From Mixophyes australis (Eukaryota; Chordata; Amphibia; Anura; Limnodynastidae), in contig JAVHZZ010000003.1 in NCBI GenBank assembly GCA_036250195.1, forward strand, positions 88,676,418-88,740,417: DNA of 64,000 bases, read 5' to 3'. Of this stretch, positions 1 to 13,737 are shown in pieces. How positions within the stretch are numbered: position 1 is the stretch's first letter; each line of letters begins with the position of its first letter. A program made the position numbers and the translations under genes. The notes beneath the pieces were generated by a model that was given only the letters and a program-made list of their open reading frames with translations, searched no databases and was not told the origin of the DNA.

Positions 1-217
1 TAATTGAATCTTTTTTTCTGTGAGCTGTAGTCATAATATACATGAGTATGCAACATGAGATAGGAAAGGCGCTTCCTGCCTGTTCCTGTGGAACATAACA
101 CCAGGTAGGAAGCCTCTGTAGTTATTGTACCTGCTGAGATCTGCCTTCCATACGGCAGAGAGAAGAAGATACTGCTTTTAACCTAGCTCTCTTTGAAGAA
201 GTGGCTTAGGCACTTCC

Positions 218-230
218 ATGGCTTCTCAAG
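218..230 (+). CDS. PLSCR5: PLSCR5-like phospholipid scramblase, coding exon 1
   Basis: First coding exon, only 13 nt: it encodes Met-Ala-Ser-Gln plus one base and is followed by a consensus donor, GTAAGT, at 231. The ATG sits in a good initiation context (CACTTCCATGG). It is assigned by phase and because the joined product (MASQ-E-N-H) resembles the short N-terminus of PLSCR5; paralogues such as PLSCR1 have much longer proline-rich N-termini. Bases 1-217 would be 5' UTR and promoter; I see no clear TATA box there. The weak point is the shortness of the exon: the call rests on splice phase and family resemblance, not on the exon alone. Confidence 0.7.
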
Positions 231-952
231 GTAAGTCAATAAGCAATGGTTCTTAACTTTAAACTGGCATTTATTATGCAGTCACACAATCTACCAAGGT
301 AATGTAATGAACAATAACATCGGGCAAGAATATAAGACTTATTTATGTTTGTCAGATAAGTTACTTTAAGCACTTGTTTTACTCTATATTTCGTTATCCT
401 ACAGCTAAATGCTGTTTAGTTATCAGTCATTTTACACATATTTTGTGACATTTAAAATTAAAATGTGAATTAATGCCATCTAGTATTTAAGTCACAGTAA
501 TAGGAGACATTTAAATTGTTTATCATATAGCAAAAATATAATCATAACATTATTCCCATTGCCAATTGTTTTGATGAAAATATGTACTTGAATGTATTGT
601 TTTTTTTATGGTTCTCCTCTCTTAGTTTATTTGTAGGTACTGTTTTAAAGCCAGTAGTTGGTAAAGAAAGATATGTGTATCTAAGTGAACATTCCTTTTA
701 AATGTATGGGGATGTTTAAAGCCAATATAGAAGATTTTAATACTTCAATAGTCCAAATTGGTGGACAGAGAGAACAGATACTTCAGACTGTCTAAGAACC
801 CAAGAATAAAAAGACTCAGGTCTCGCTTTGATGCCCTCAAAAAAGTACTCATTTTGGTATCATAGTACAGCTTCAACAATCATACTAAACAAACTTGTAA
901 TTAGAGGTTTATGTGTTATCATAGACATAGACGCCTTATGCTATACTCAAAC

Positions 953-1249
953 CAGGGCCATCTTTTCCATTGGGCACGATGGGCAGCTGCCCGGGGGCCC
1001 CACAGGCAAGGGGGCCCCATAGGCATGGCTCTTAGTGAGAATAAATAATCCTGCAAAAGAAAAAATCCTGCAAAAAAAACCTACAAGGGTCACTGAGCAA
1101 GTATATCTATCTATCTCTATCTCTATATATCTATATCTATATCTGTATCTGTATCTGTATACATCTATATATCTATATCTATATCTATATCGAGGGGCCC
1201 CGGTGCACTGCTTTGCCTGGGGGCCTATAATGTTGTTAAGATGGCCCTG
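953..1249. mobile_element. hAT-type MITE with perfect 8-bp target duplication
   Basis: A 297-bp element with terminal inverted repeats CAGGGCCATCTT / AAGATGGCCCTG, flanked on both sides by ACTCAAAC (945-952 and 1250-1257). TIRs starting CAGGG and an 8-bp duplication are hallmarks of hAT transposons. It encodes no transposase, and its centre is a (TATCTA)n-type microsatellite, so it depends on a transposase made elsewhere. Confidence 0.88.
1101..1192. repeat. (TATCTA)n-like microsatellite
   Basis: Imperfect CTATAT/CTATCT simple repeat of about 90 bp inside the hAT MITE. It gives spurious Tyr/Arg- or Ile/Tyr/Leu-rich frames on both strands. Confidence 0.9.
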
Positions 1250-4200
1250 ACTCAAACACCAATCAAAAATCCCACCTTCTGTCGCACCTCTAACACACTC
1301 GCTGGCCAGGTAAGATTTCTGTATTTCCACACCTCCCCCTGCCTTACTCTAAATACTATGACCTGCTCCTCAGTCCCAGTCCCAACTCTTATTTCTGCTC
1401 TGTTACTCCTACCTTCTATCATACACCATGCCATGTGGTAGTCTCATACTGTCTTTTATAGACAACAGTTGTCCCAAACTGCTCCATAAATTGACAACTA
1501 AATTTAGATAGATATATAAATAGATAGATTTGATGAACAGGTTAGAGCTGGTTCAGATTCGGGCAGGGGAACCCACAATGCAGGTTTCTCTTTTATAGTG
1601 TCTCTAGCCCAGCATCTCACAGCTTAGTGCTAGTAGCATTTTTCGGGAGACTCCATGATGTTTGTCCCCACAAAATTGCTGCTACCAGCCTAGGCTTTGA
1701 CAACTAGTGCTGGTATTATTTATATAGAACTATCTCTGTTTTGATCTATTTATAAGTTTAAATAGATATTTTGTTTTTGTTACTTATTTACTACATTTCA
1801 GTGCTGCTCTCTGTGTGTCTTTTATTTGTTTATGAGTGGGGATTAGCAATTAACTCTATTTTTGCAGCTATGTTGTGTGTATCTTAAGTGGGGTGTAGCC
1901 CAGTGCGGCATCATTTTCTTTTTTGTCTTTATCATATGAACTATACCTTCGATTGGAGCTAGTTTAAATAACCCTACTAGAGCTCAAAGTTCTGGAATTC
2001 AGTGTGTTCAAACGTGGTTTCGTAGAGCAGCCATGTAAATTAACTTTTATAAACAAGATAATATACAGAAGAACAAGATGATTTTTAAACTATTATGTAA
2101 AATCAAACAATTTAATTACCTTTCATCTATAACACAAAGGAATACAGCAATGAGATACTGCACAAGTGAGCTCCATGTATAAATTATTTACAGCATACTT
2201 ATACATTTTTAAATAGAAACTCAAAGAGGTTTTGGAAACTTTTTCAGGGTGGTCTGGCGCTAAATAATGGAAAAAAACAGTGGCAGGAGAAAGTGATATG
2301 TAGCAGCTAGACTCTCTTGTGATGTCAGACACTGAAGTGTTTGCTGTTCCATTATGTCTAATTAAGAGCCAATGTGCAGTAAATGGCATTTACTGAATTC
2401 ACTCTTGTTTAGAACAGCTAGGCTGAAAAAAGGACTTCACAAAAGGCATTTCACTCACTGGCACTAAGAATGTCAGTACAGCAATTATTTATACTGATTA
2501 TAAGAAAGCAGCAGTTGCTAACAGAGTAATGGAAGCAAATGATAACAGAATTGACAATCCACTTCTAAAATAAGAAAAAAAAAACCAGTACATTATTTCT
2601 GCAAATAATAGAGTTGGCAGATGTGGTTTGTTAAAGACACAATAATCCATAAAAATAAGACAATAGAAATGATCATTTCATCATCAGATTTTTAAACATA
2701 TAAAACACAGCTGTGCATTTAGGGATTGATGTAGAGTTGGACGCAATTTATATTCAAAACGTAAGCTTAGATTGCATCTGTTTTAAAGAATGTACTTTGT
2801 TTTGTATTCAAAACCGAGTGTATCTTAAGATAACTGCGACTGCATAATACGTCAAATGGGTACTTTTCAGGAATATATGCTTAAAGTATATTATACGGTA
2901 AAAGTGCATAATACACTTTAAGTATATTATACACCAGGGGACGCAGCCTAAAGCCAAGTCATGGGGAATATCCTGATTATTATTGGCAGAACCTTTGGTG
3001 TCTGCAAGGTGTTGGATATGGATGTCAATCCACACACACGCTTATACTTAACCAAGTTGGTGGTTTATTTAAACACTTGTAACGGTAATGCAGGTACTAC
3101 CAGGGTTAATGGCTGCAGCAGCAGGTACAACAGTCTTATGCAGGTTATGTATACTGAGCAGTATCCTTATACATATATACAGGTTGTAAATGGGTATTGG
3201 TATACTGCACCTCCATGCAGTGACGTTTTGAGACAGTTCTCTTACTTGTAAGTGCCTCCGGTCACGTGTATTACATATGCCCCTACACAGCTACTAATGC
3301 TGCGGCTTCTCTTTACACTGAACATGGAAGAAGTGACATGCGGATGGCAGCGGCACTGTCCCACTTCCTCTCCCACTAGATCACCAGGGTTATAGGAGAT
3401 GGAGAGCAGTGCTCCATCCTAGCAATTATAAATATTCCTGCATGGTAACCTCTTAACAGAGTTATAGTAAGAATAGTAATAGTGTCTATGACTGTTTTTT
3501 GTTTTGCCAAGACTGGACTGTTTATATAAAGGATTGTGTTTTGATTTCAATAATAGGGTTTTTTTTAAATAGTTGTGCATGCCAGCATGCCCAAACACTT
3601 AAAGATGGTCTGGGACCTGAAGTGCACTACGGACAACATGGAATATCTATACACACCACAACCACCACACTAAGGGTGTGAGAAGAGCCTGAGTGCTGAG
3701 AAAAATCCCCCAGCACACCGCTGTTAGCCAGTAACAAAACTGTACTTGTACATAAAAAGGCAAAATTCTTAGTTACATACATTTGCAAATGCATGATAAG
3801 CCACCCGCCATGTCATAGTGCTTCTGCTAATAGGGTGGTCCTAACTCTAATCAGTGACAGTTACTATTTTTGGGTCATACATATATGTGTTTTTAAATTG
3901 AGAACTAACTTACCAAAAGGTACCCCAAGAGCCTCCAAATGGCGGTATAGCATCAGCACTCCCCATCAGATACTAATACCACACCATGCCTCTCAAGCAG
4001 ACACAACAGAAAGGAAAGTTGCTTGATCAATTTATAGGTTAACAGCAGGTGCTTGAATGGGTGGGGTTATCCCGAGTGCTTTAAGCATGGGCCTGGTTGG
4101 TCCTAGTGGGAGATGCCTGCTTTTTTTTCTGCAGTCTAAATCCCCCAAGGGAATTCAGCATAGTGCCGACCAGCCTACGGCTGGTTGGTATTACGGCAAT

Positions 4201-5403
4201 ATAAACCCATCATGTGTGTCTACCTGCAATTGTGCACCAGGTGGTGCAACAGACATGTCTCCTAAGATGAGTATCTACACCTGTTGCCTACTCTACATAG
4301 CTTGTAAGGTGCATGAACATGCCCCTTGCTGTATTCACGAGCGTAACCATTGTGGCGCTCTACACATAGAGAGCAGCAATGAGGAAATACGTCCCAATCT
4401 GAATACAGATTGAAATGTACTCCTTTTTACTGTGCATAAAGTAACAAGGACTACAGAAAAGCATGGTTTACACTTCAGTTTTAGACTTACATCCGACCCT
4501 ACTTGAGTCCCTTATTGATAGTTTACATTACTGGTGCAACATGTGCAGAGGCTAAAATCGTGACTATCTGAAATGAGTCTTCACTGTTAACTTAGGAACT
4601 CTAGCCCTGATTGGCTCTCTGCAGGTGGATACACTTTTTTATTGTACTTAGATGCTAATCTGGCATGAATGGGCTAATCCAGTCAAATCTGCTTTGCCTA
4701 ACAACAGTACTGTAGGTGGAAAATAGAGGCTGAAAGAGCCTTGCACCTCCTCACCTTCTTGAAGTTCCCAATCATGTAACTGGATTCATGTGGTGGGGGC
4801 ACCAACACCTATTGGTCCTGCGTGAAAGAGGCCAAGAGTTAAGAGAATAGAGGAGTCAAGCATGGGACTGTTATCATTATTGGGGACTCTGGCAGACATG
4901 TCACACACTACATGCATAGTAAGAACAATTTTTTTAATATTAACTCAGGTCACTCAAAATTGTATTTTTATATTTATAATTTTATATTTATATTTTGCTA
5001 AAATGAATGCAGTTTGTTGTATGCATTGCAGTTTTCATGGAACTCACTGTTCCATGTGACATGCAATTTTGTACATATTACTGCACTTCCACACAACGAA
5101 AGCTTTGTGCAACCACATGTCAGATAAAACAATATGATACTACTTTTCAGGCCAATAATAATGAGATCACGCTGTGAATTTAAAGGTCCCAGTGGCACCG
5201 GTGAATATTTCTACATCGCCCCACATAAGCCTGCTTCCGTATGCACACACAACCAAGAAGTCTATATCTCAAGAATCATGAATTTGAACTTCCAACTACA
5301 CCAATACAATAGTCTGTTTTTGGTAATTTCTTTTCTTTTCAAATGCTGGTAGAGATGCGCTAATGTTAAAGTGATTGCTACATTCATATTATTTTCTCTC
5401 TAG

Positions 5404-5570
5404 AAAATCATGCTCATTTTGAGAAAGACCTCCAGAATTTTTTGCCTGGTACTCCTCATTCTCTAGATCAGACTGAGAAGACAGACTTTCCACCACCATG
5501 GAAATCTTCCGATAGAAAACCTCCAGAATATAGGTTCCTGGTACCACCTGGTCTAGAACATTTGAGCAAG
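5404..5570 (+). CDS. PLSCR5: PLSCR5-like scramblase, coding exon 2
   Basis: A 167-nt exon between a pyrimidine-rich acceptor (TTTTCTCTCTAG) and a GTTAGT donor. With exon 1 it gives exactly 60 codons and ends in phase 0. It encodes the variable N-terminal region. A proline run (residues 34-36) is followed by PPEY (44-47), a PPxY-type motif of the sort bound by WW domains. It ends with VPPGLEHLSK, the conserved entry to the scramblase domain. No signal peptide or membrane segment is present here; scramblases carry their single helix near the C-terminus. Confidence 0.88.
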
Positions 5571-6915
<1,345 letters not shown>

Positions 6916-6958
6916 ATACAACAGATCATTATTCATCAGCAGGTGGAGCTCTTGGGAG
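6916..6958 (+). CDS. PLSCR5: PLSCR5-like scramblase, coding exon 3
   Basis: A 43-nt micro-exon between a T-rich acceptor (TTTTTTTTTAG) and a GTGAGT donor. It encodes IQQIIIHQQVELLG and leaves one base that completes a Val codon in the next exon. The I-H-Q-Q-V-E-L-L-G block is the start of the scramblase domain and matches PLSCR5 closely. Phase agrees on both sides (0 in, 1 out). Confidence 0.88.
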
Positions 6959-7509
6959 GTGAGTAGCAGTTCTAGTAGTTAACAGGGAAAATACAATTTG
7001 AATAAGGGCCTATTACAAATATGGTAAACATGATGAACATGAGCATGTGACTGACAAGAAATAAGCAAGCTTGAATTAAGACACATCTGAACTCAAATAT
7101 AAATAATGTAATATACCTTTTAGGAGGTTAAGACACTATAGCCTCTCCACCCATCATCATCATCATCATCATCATTATTTATTTATATAGTGCCAGCAAA
7201 TTCCATAAAGCTTTAGATGTAGCTCCAGCGATTGATGTAGAAATTTAGAAGTAGTGGTATGGAAAATGTAAGGGAATGCAAGTGTTGGTAAGAGAGTAGG
7301 AAGAGGCAGTATGGCATACCACCGTATACAACCACGCTTCGACCACTGTGTAGCGCCATTCATGCATAGTTAATTTTGCAAGTTTTTTTATTGCTTGGCA
7401 ACTAAAAATATTTCCTTCCTGCTTTATGCTTTACCAAAATATATTTTGCATAATTTATGGGTTAACAAATTGCTTATTTATATGAATGTTTAATCAGTTT
7501 ATTCATCGA

Positions 7510-8410
7510 ATTTAGGGCATGAAGAGCATTACACAAAGGTATATAAGAGCAGTTGTTCAGATGTAAGCCGGGTTAGGACACAAAGGGGGTTGTAAGATGT
7601 AGGATGGCACACAAAGCAGATAAACAGCGGTAAGCTGGTTGATACACATAGCAAATTATAAGATTACAGCTATGTCGGTACAAAATGGTTAGTCAGCAGT
7701 AAGTCGGGTCATCACACAAAGCGAGTAGTCAGGAGTAAGCCAGGTCATACACAGTAGCTGGGAATCCAACCAGGAACAGGTTCAGTATTACACATCTCAC
7801 CTGCTATTCTCTCCGGGAGATAGTGTGGTTTCCCTTGACTACCGCTACCGTTTGGCTTGCTCGGCGTTTCTGATGCCATTTGGCCAGCAGTTGTTGCGCA
7901 TGTGCAAGTCCGGCACTTTCAAACTTCTCCTGGATTCACATTGGTTGACTGCAGTCAGTTCACTATTTAAGGCACCTTCTCCTATCTTCGGTTGTCAGAT
8001 CTTTAGGTCTCTCCTCAGTGAGGACGATGTTTTCTCTGACTCCTGTCATCTTCTATTTGTATCGTTTGCACTCATGTTACCTGTTCCACGATCAGGACCT
8101 GTGGCTAACCTGCAGAACATTCTGCATCATCATTGATTCTGCTTCCAGGCGATACTGCCCCTCAGGACCTCAGCCGTTCAGTTACCTGCAGCTTTCACCT
8201 CTCTTTTGTACTCGTGTTACTTGTTTCACGATCAAGACCTGTGGCTAACCTGCAGAACATTGCGCATCATCATGGATCCTGCTTCCAGACAATACTGCCC
8301 ATCAGGACCTCAGCGTTTCAGTTCCCTGCAGCTGTCACCTCTCAGTTGTAGTTGTGTTACCTGTTCCAGGATTAAGACCTGTGGCTAATTTGCAGAACAT
8401 TGCACATCCC
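7510..8410. repeat. LTR-like sequence with about 140-bp tandem units (left part)
   Basis: At 7510-7770 a degenerate phrase (GTAAGCCGGGT...ACACAAAG) recurs at 25- to 60-bp intervals. From about 8075 a unit beginning TGTTACCTGTTCCACGATCA recurs at 8216 and 8355 (spacing 140 and 139). The last unit stops at about 8408, where PLE-like sequence begins. The array resumes at about 11389, so this is one repeat split by an insertion. It resembles the repeat-rich LTRs of amphibian gypsy elements, but I cannot name a family. Confidence 0.6.
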
Positions 8411-9560
8411 TTGGGGACACGCTTCGCCCCGAGTTATGCCAATCTATACGTGGGCGACTTTGAGGACACCAGAGTGTGGGGAGACGGGTTCGGTGTGGAC
8501 CTTGTCCTCTATTGCCGGTATATAAATGATTTGTTTATAATTTGGAAAGTTAGAAAGCACGACCACTTGAATTTATTAATTTTTTAAATGGTAATGATTA
8601 TAATTTGAAATTCACTCACAAATATCACACTATGCATATTAACTTCCTAGATGTCTCCCTGTCGGTCACGGGCAATACCATATCCACCTTAATTTATTTG
8701 AAAATAGTTGATTGTAGTAATTATCTACATTTTTCAAGTGCCTATTATTTTAAGTGGAAGAAAGGGATTCTGAAGGGGCAGTTTATGCGGCTCCGACGGA
8801 ATTGCTCAAATGAGGATATATTTTTTAAACAGATAATTAGGAAAAACTTTCTAGATAGGGGGTTTCCTTGTAACCTGGTAGATCAAGCCCTCAGGGAAGT
8901 CAAACTGATGAATAGAAACACTTTACTTACACCTAAGGTAGTGACAGAGAACCAGAAAAAGATCGAAAAAAGTATTGTTAACAAATCATTAAATACTATA
9001 GAAGAAAATAACGAAGTTACTAATAATTCAGAATGGGCTTTTGTCTCGAAATACAGCAAAGCCTCAATGAATGTCAAGAGAATTATTGCCTCTAATTATG
9101 TAATTTTGAAACAAGATCCACTGTTGAAAACCTTGTTACCCGAAAGATCAACTGTGATTTTTAAAAAAAGCTAATAACTTGAAGAATATATTAGCCCCCA
9201 GCTTTTCTTTTAAAAAATCTAAAATAAACACCTGGAAACCTAACATTTCAGGAAGTTAGGGAACAGATGAGATGAATTCTGAGTGGTTTTCCCCTACTCC
9301 AAATGGTAGTTTTAAATGTGGTGGCCAACGATGCATCACATGTAAACACATAACTAAGAGGTTGCATTCTGTTATATCCGGTGACACAGGTTTCATGATA
9401 AAAGGAATTATTACCTGTAATTCCACTTTTGTAATTTATCTGTTGAATTGTAGTTGACAAGACTGTGCAGACAGGAGGTTTTTTGGATGTATCAGCTTAG
9501 CACCCTTTCACCTATAGGGCTGAATGAAGCCCTGGAACTTAATCAAATCGTCTAGTTGTG
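8411..9560 (+). pseudogene. Penelope-like element (copy A) reverse transcriptase and C-terminal domain, broken
   Basis: Begins inside the reverse transcriptase (GTRFAPSYANLYVGDFE, then YCRYINDLFIIW). The active-site motif, normally YxDD, reads YIND. After a frameshift near 8587 it continues 8605-9174 (NFLDVSLSV, LRRNCS, then RGFPCNLVDQAL). A second frameshift near 9170 leads to a Cys-rich linker (KCGGQRCITCK, about 9316-9348). The GIY-YIG core is deleted: a stop at about 9458 is followed almost at once by the terminal block (GLNEALELNQIV) ending near 9556. 5'-truncated, frameshifted and catalytically altered, so dead. The layout matches copy B at 27.56 kb. Confidence 0.8.
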
Positions 9561-11388
9561 AATGTTATAATTAGTTATTTGCATATTGTTCTCTGTTATG
9601 ATATTAGATCATAACTTTCTTAGAATTGTTATATAATGTATCCTACGATCTTGAGTCTTTCTGAAAGTCATGGGTTGTACCATCACTTTTGTATTTCTGG
9701 TTATTTTATGATGCTACGGCTATATTAGGCTAATAAACTTTGTGGCTTGTAAGGCCATAGAAGTTAGGATAGTATAAACTAGTTTAGTTAAGAGGAGTGC
9801 CAAGCCCGAGATACCTGATTACCTTATACTTGTAACCTAGTGCCGCATTGTTTTATGTACGATGAATAGAATAAGGTCAAGTTAAATTTAAAGTCTATTA
9901 ATGTTAACCCTTATATAGTACAATTCCCCTACTTCCCAACCCGTATATATTTTTTGGGTTAGAAAAAACATAGATATAATTTTAGTTGTGGTGCACAATT
10001 GTTCTATTAATGTCTCTGTCTGTTTTAAAAAAAATCTTATTCTAGAAATTAGGTGTTACATTGGACATTACTAGGAATAAGTCAAGTTCATTTAAGATTT
10101 TATAGATGATAATCTATAAATATTTTTTATAAATTCATCTCATTGCAATATTTACTTATTTGGAGAGAGAAAAAAATATATATATTATAAAATACAGATG
10201 TAATCATAGTAGTCATGTATAATTGTCCCAATACCATTCTTTTTTTGGAGAAGTAGGAACTGCCAGCTCAGTCTCTGTCTGATTTCTGATTTTTTGGTTT
10301 CCAATTTATTAAAACTTCAAAATGTATAAACTATAGTCTCGCTTGTATAACTATAGTGATGAAACAGGTTTTTTTTTTATGACTTGGTAAAGATGAAGTC
10401 TTTTAACTTTTTAAAATACCTGTCAACAAATGTATCAACCAGGTTTGTGGTCTGTGGTAAATTGATGTTTAATGTCTCAAGTGAAAAGGATACTAATTAA
10501 GTGTTGAATATATAGTGTAGTGTATACAAGAGCTCAGTATGCCTCTGATGAAATCGCCCTATAGGCGATGAAATGTGTCAGACTGTGTGGGAAAACTGTG
10601 TACCTGTAAGCGTGGATCACTACAATTACAAAGCAAATCTGCAAGTGGACTACTAACATCTTTCATTTTGGGTCAAAATACCAGCTGATTACACCAGGAA
10701 TAGTTTATACATCGATCTGTGCACAAAGGGGTTTGGCCGACCAATGGAGGATTCCCTGTAAGCAGGGAAGGTGGAGCTAAGATACCGCCGGACGTCTCTA
10801 TGTTGTGAGCGGTCAGGAATATCGCAATGCACACATACCTGTGCAGAATAACAATCTCCCCACCTCCAAATTTGCTAGTAAGTATATCGGCTGATGTGGA
10901 TCTGACTTTGCTAAGAACCATCTATACCTGATATTAACACACAGCCAAGCTCTTGATGATCCTCCGGCTCTTGATGATCCTCTTGTATTGTTTCGGTTCC
11001 CAGATTGTTTATTATTGAGATGTATTAGTACTGTTTAGCCCATATACTGGCCACAGACAGAATACTATGCCTGAAGATACAAATGACTATATTCAGTTTC
11101 AAATAAAGTACATGAACATTAGCTCCGCAAATTGACATCTTAGCGGAGATTTGGAAGTCGCCAGACTTCCGAATCTTGTAGGATTTTAGATGTGTATGTA
11201 GAATATTTGCAAAGAGCGCACTAGAAAGATTTAAGGCCTGATTATACATGTTTGAGTGCTTTTTATATTTTTTATATTGTTTTAATATTATATGGATTTA
11301 TATTAATAAATGTTAATATTACAGCAGTCCATCTACCTTGTTAGTACAGTGCACACTGTTGCATATTTTTCTCGTGTGTTGATTCCTC
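9561..11388 (+). mobile_element. Penelope-like copy A, 3' region (pseudo-LTR)
   Basis: About 1.8 kb of AT-rich non-coding sequence between the end of the PLE reading frame and the point where the split 140-bp repeat resumes (near 11389). It contains a hammerhead-ribozyme core at 10541-10584. Extent is inferred from the interrupted host repeat on each side. Target duplication not resolved. Confidence 0.55.
10541..10584 (+). ncRNA. Hammerhead ribozyme motif (PLE copy A)
   Basis: Core CTGATGA (10545-10551) is followed by stem II, ATCGCC / GGCGAT with a 5-nt loop, then GAAA (10570-10573), a very short stem III and the cleavage triplet GTC (10577-10579). Sequence on both sides can form a short stem I (GCCT with AGAC, one mismatch). 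One extra A precedes stem II. Hammerheads are known from Penelope-like elements, and this one lies about 1 kb after a PLE reading frame. Predicted cleavage is after C10579. Activity is inference. Confidence 0.72.
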
Positions 11389-11800
11389 AGCGCTTCAGTT
11401 ACCTGCAGTTTTTACCTCTTGGTTGTACTTGTGTTACCTGTTCCACGATCAAGACCTGTGGCTAATCTGCAGAGCATTGCGTATCACCATCGATCCTGTT
11501 TCCAGTCTATACTGCCCACCGGGATCTCAGCACTCCTGTACTCTGCAGCTCATCACCTCACTGTCTAGTCTGTGTCATCTACCTTTCAACCCTGATTGGG
11601 GTCTGTTTCGCAGAACACTGTACATCTCCATTAATCCTGTGCTCTATTACATATCAGGAGATACGCGCTCCAGTGCTCTGCTGATCATCCTATCTCATTC
11701 CTCAGATCCATCTATCTATGTACTTACCTTCCGGTGCTCCAGCTCAGCATCTATACTAACATCTGATACCATGACATTCAGAAGGCAGGTGCAGAACAAA
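11389..11800. repeat. LTR-like 140-bp repeat, right part
   Basis: Resumes the array interrupted at about 8410: CCTCAGCGCTTCAGTTACCT, then TGTTACCTGTTCCACGATCA at 11433. It decays into non-repetitive sequence by about 11800. An open frame of 157 codons across it is the translated repeat, not a gene. Confidence 0.55.
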
Positions 11801-13737
11801 CATATTACTCAAACAAAGGCTTTTTCAGGAAGTGTCTATTTGTGGACACAAATAATATTATGGACAAGGTCAAGAGCAAGTGTCAGACTTTTGTGACTGG
11901 AGGTGGAAATGTCAGATAATATTCCTAACACTTCTGTTAAGCCCTTTGCTCATAGACACTATTATTCTAGCAGCTAGTCATATAGATTTAAATCTAATTG
12001 GTTGCAAGTTCCTGTTTATATGGGTCCAGATCTTCATCTGACTGATATCTATTTGATGTCTATAGGACTCGCTGAGAATGCAGCCACAGGATGACCACAT
12101 TATGACTGGACAATCTTTCTGACGTGGCTAAACTAAAGATAGAACAGGTTGCTGGATTCTCAGTGATGAACCTAATAGAGCAGTCTGTATTATGTCCATT
12201 TTGGTCATATTGAAAAGAGTCATTTGAATCTTCAGCCAGATCTGACCTTATATGTTGAACTGAAGAGTACAAGATATGAATCTACTGAATCACATGAGTC
12301 CTGGACATTGGCCTTCCATGGTTCCATGGTTCTACCAGTGAAGAGGGTGGGGGTTCAAGGAAAAAATATTACCTAAAAATATGGTTGAATTTGGTGAACA
12401 TCATCTTCTGTGATTGTCTAAATAGACAAATACATGTATATTCTACTACATAGTACTTACATAGCTATTCTATGTAAAATGTATTTAATCATTTAATTTA
12501 AATTCCAAATAATTATGTAGTTAACATGCAAAGAACCACAATCACCTTGCTCAGAGGCAAGCCTGAATTGCACCACAACTTAAAGAAGCTCAGAGATATA
12601 ATATAAAATGCACACAATGCTATAAGTGTAACTATTTCCCCACCCTATTTCAACATATAGTTCTTCTAAGTATTCAAATCTCTGAATTGTAAATTGGATT
12701 TAAATTAGAGCTTTTAGGATCACTGTACATCTGTAAATATAAGAAAGAAACTGTGTAATTTAGTTATGCGTTTTTATGATATTTCACTCCTGCCATGATG
12801 CAAGTTGTATTTACAGAATAACTGCTACCAATTAGCTACTAGAGTTCCGGAAAGAAAATGAAAATGATAATGTACATGATGACAGAGAGATTGAACAAAA
12901 GGGTGTTTTGTCTTAGATTCAATTAAGACTTGTGTATTAGTAGGAGACAAGTATTAAACAACATAGCTGAAGGAACCCACAGGAGAACATGCCCAGCTTG
13001 TAACTGACTCCATGCAGATAATCTTGCCTACAGCAATACAAACTTTGATGCCTTCAGTTTTTTGTTGTTGTTGCAAAGACTGTGCTATTTAATGGTTTTC
13101 CTTCTATAATCACATAAAGAACAGAAGCAAGAATTGGGGAGGGGTGGTCAAAAAAACTGTTCAAGCTTGATTGATCACTGTTGGATTTCGTATTTAATAT
13201 AATATTCACTAATGGATTCTCCTTCATAGGAACTGTAAAACATCCCCCAAGCTTTTTTTATGTTCTACTTATAACTCAATTTGTTGTTTTGGGTTAGCTA
13301 CTTGTACAGAATTTAAATATTGCTTAAGGAATTTAACCAGTAGCTCAGTGTTAAATGACAAGATGATTGAAAAACAGCACGTTGTAAGTCGTAGGGTAAA
13401 ACAATTACAAATCAACTTACAAATTAAATGCATAAAGTGCAAATATATTCATATAGTATAGTATGGTCAGATGAGGTTTAAAGGACATGGTTTGCAGTTA
13501 CTAGGCTAAACATTTTCACAGAATCAATTCACAGAACATTGATTCCTGGATCAGCTGTTTACAAAACACTCCTTTCGATGTTTTACATGTGAACTAAGGG
13601 GATACAAATGCATACCTCCCAAATGTCTGTCCCCGGCAGCTGGATATGGGGCATGGTCATGTCACGATGGGGACATGGCCGCATCGCAATGGAAGCATGA
13701 CCACACCACCGGAGGGCTGCCTAACTCTGTAAAGCTG

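Larger units (their letters stand above)
231..5403 (+). other. PLSCR5 intron 1
   Basis: 5.2-kb intron. It holds a hAT MITE (953-1249) and two pieces of an unnamed dispersed repeat (about 1610-1740 and 3570-4420). That repeat recurs at 24.36-25.02 and 47.2-48.9 kb, recognised by phrases such as 'GCCAGCATGCCC' and 'CTAGTGCTGGTA'. The stretch 2930-3450 may be another repeat, but I cannot name it. Bases 231-950, 1740-2930 and 4430-5400 show only AT-rich unique-looking sequence. The short open frames here have no protein-like features. Confidence 0.6.

Noticed and set aside
947..1330. Tyr/Arg-rich 127-codon frame and its complement
   Set aside because: Translated microsatellite inside a hAT MITE.
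11423..11896. 157-codon frame
   Set aside because: Spans the 140-bp LTR-like repeat and its flank; no domain.
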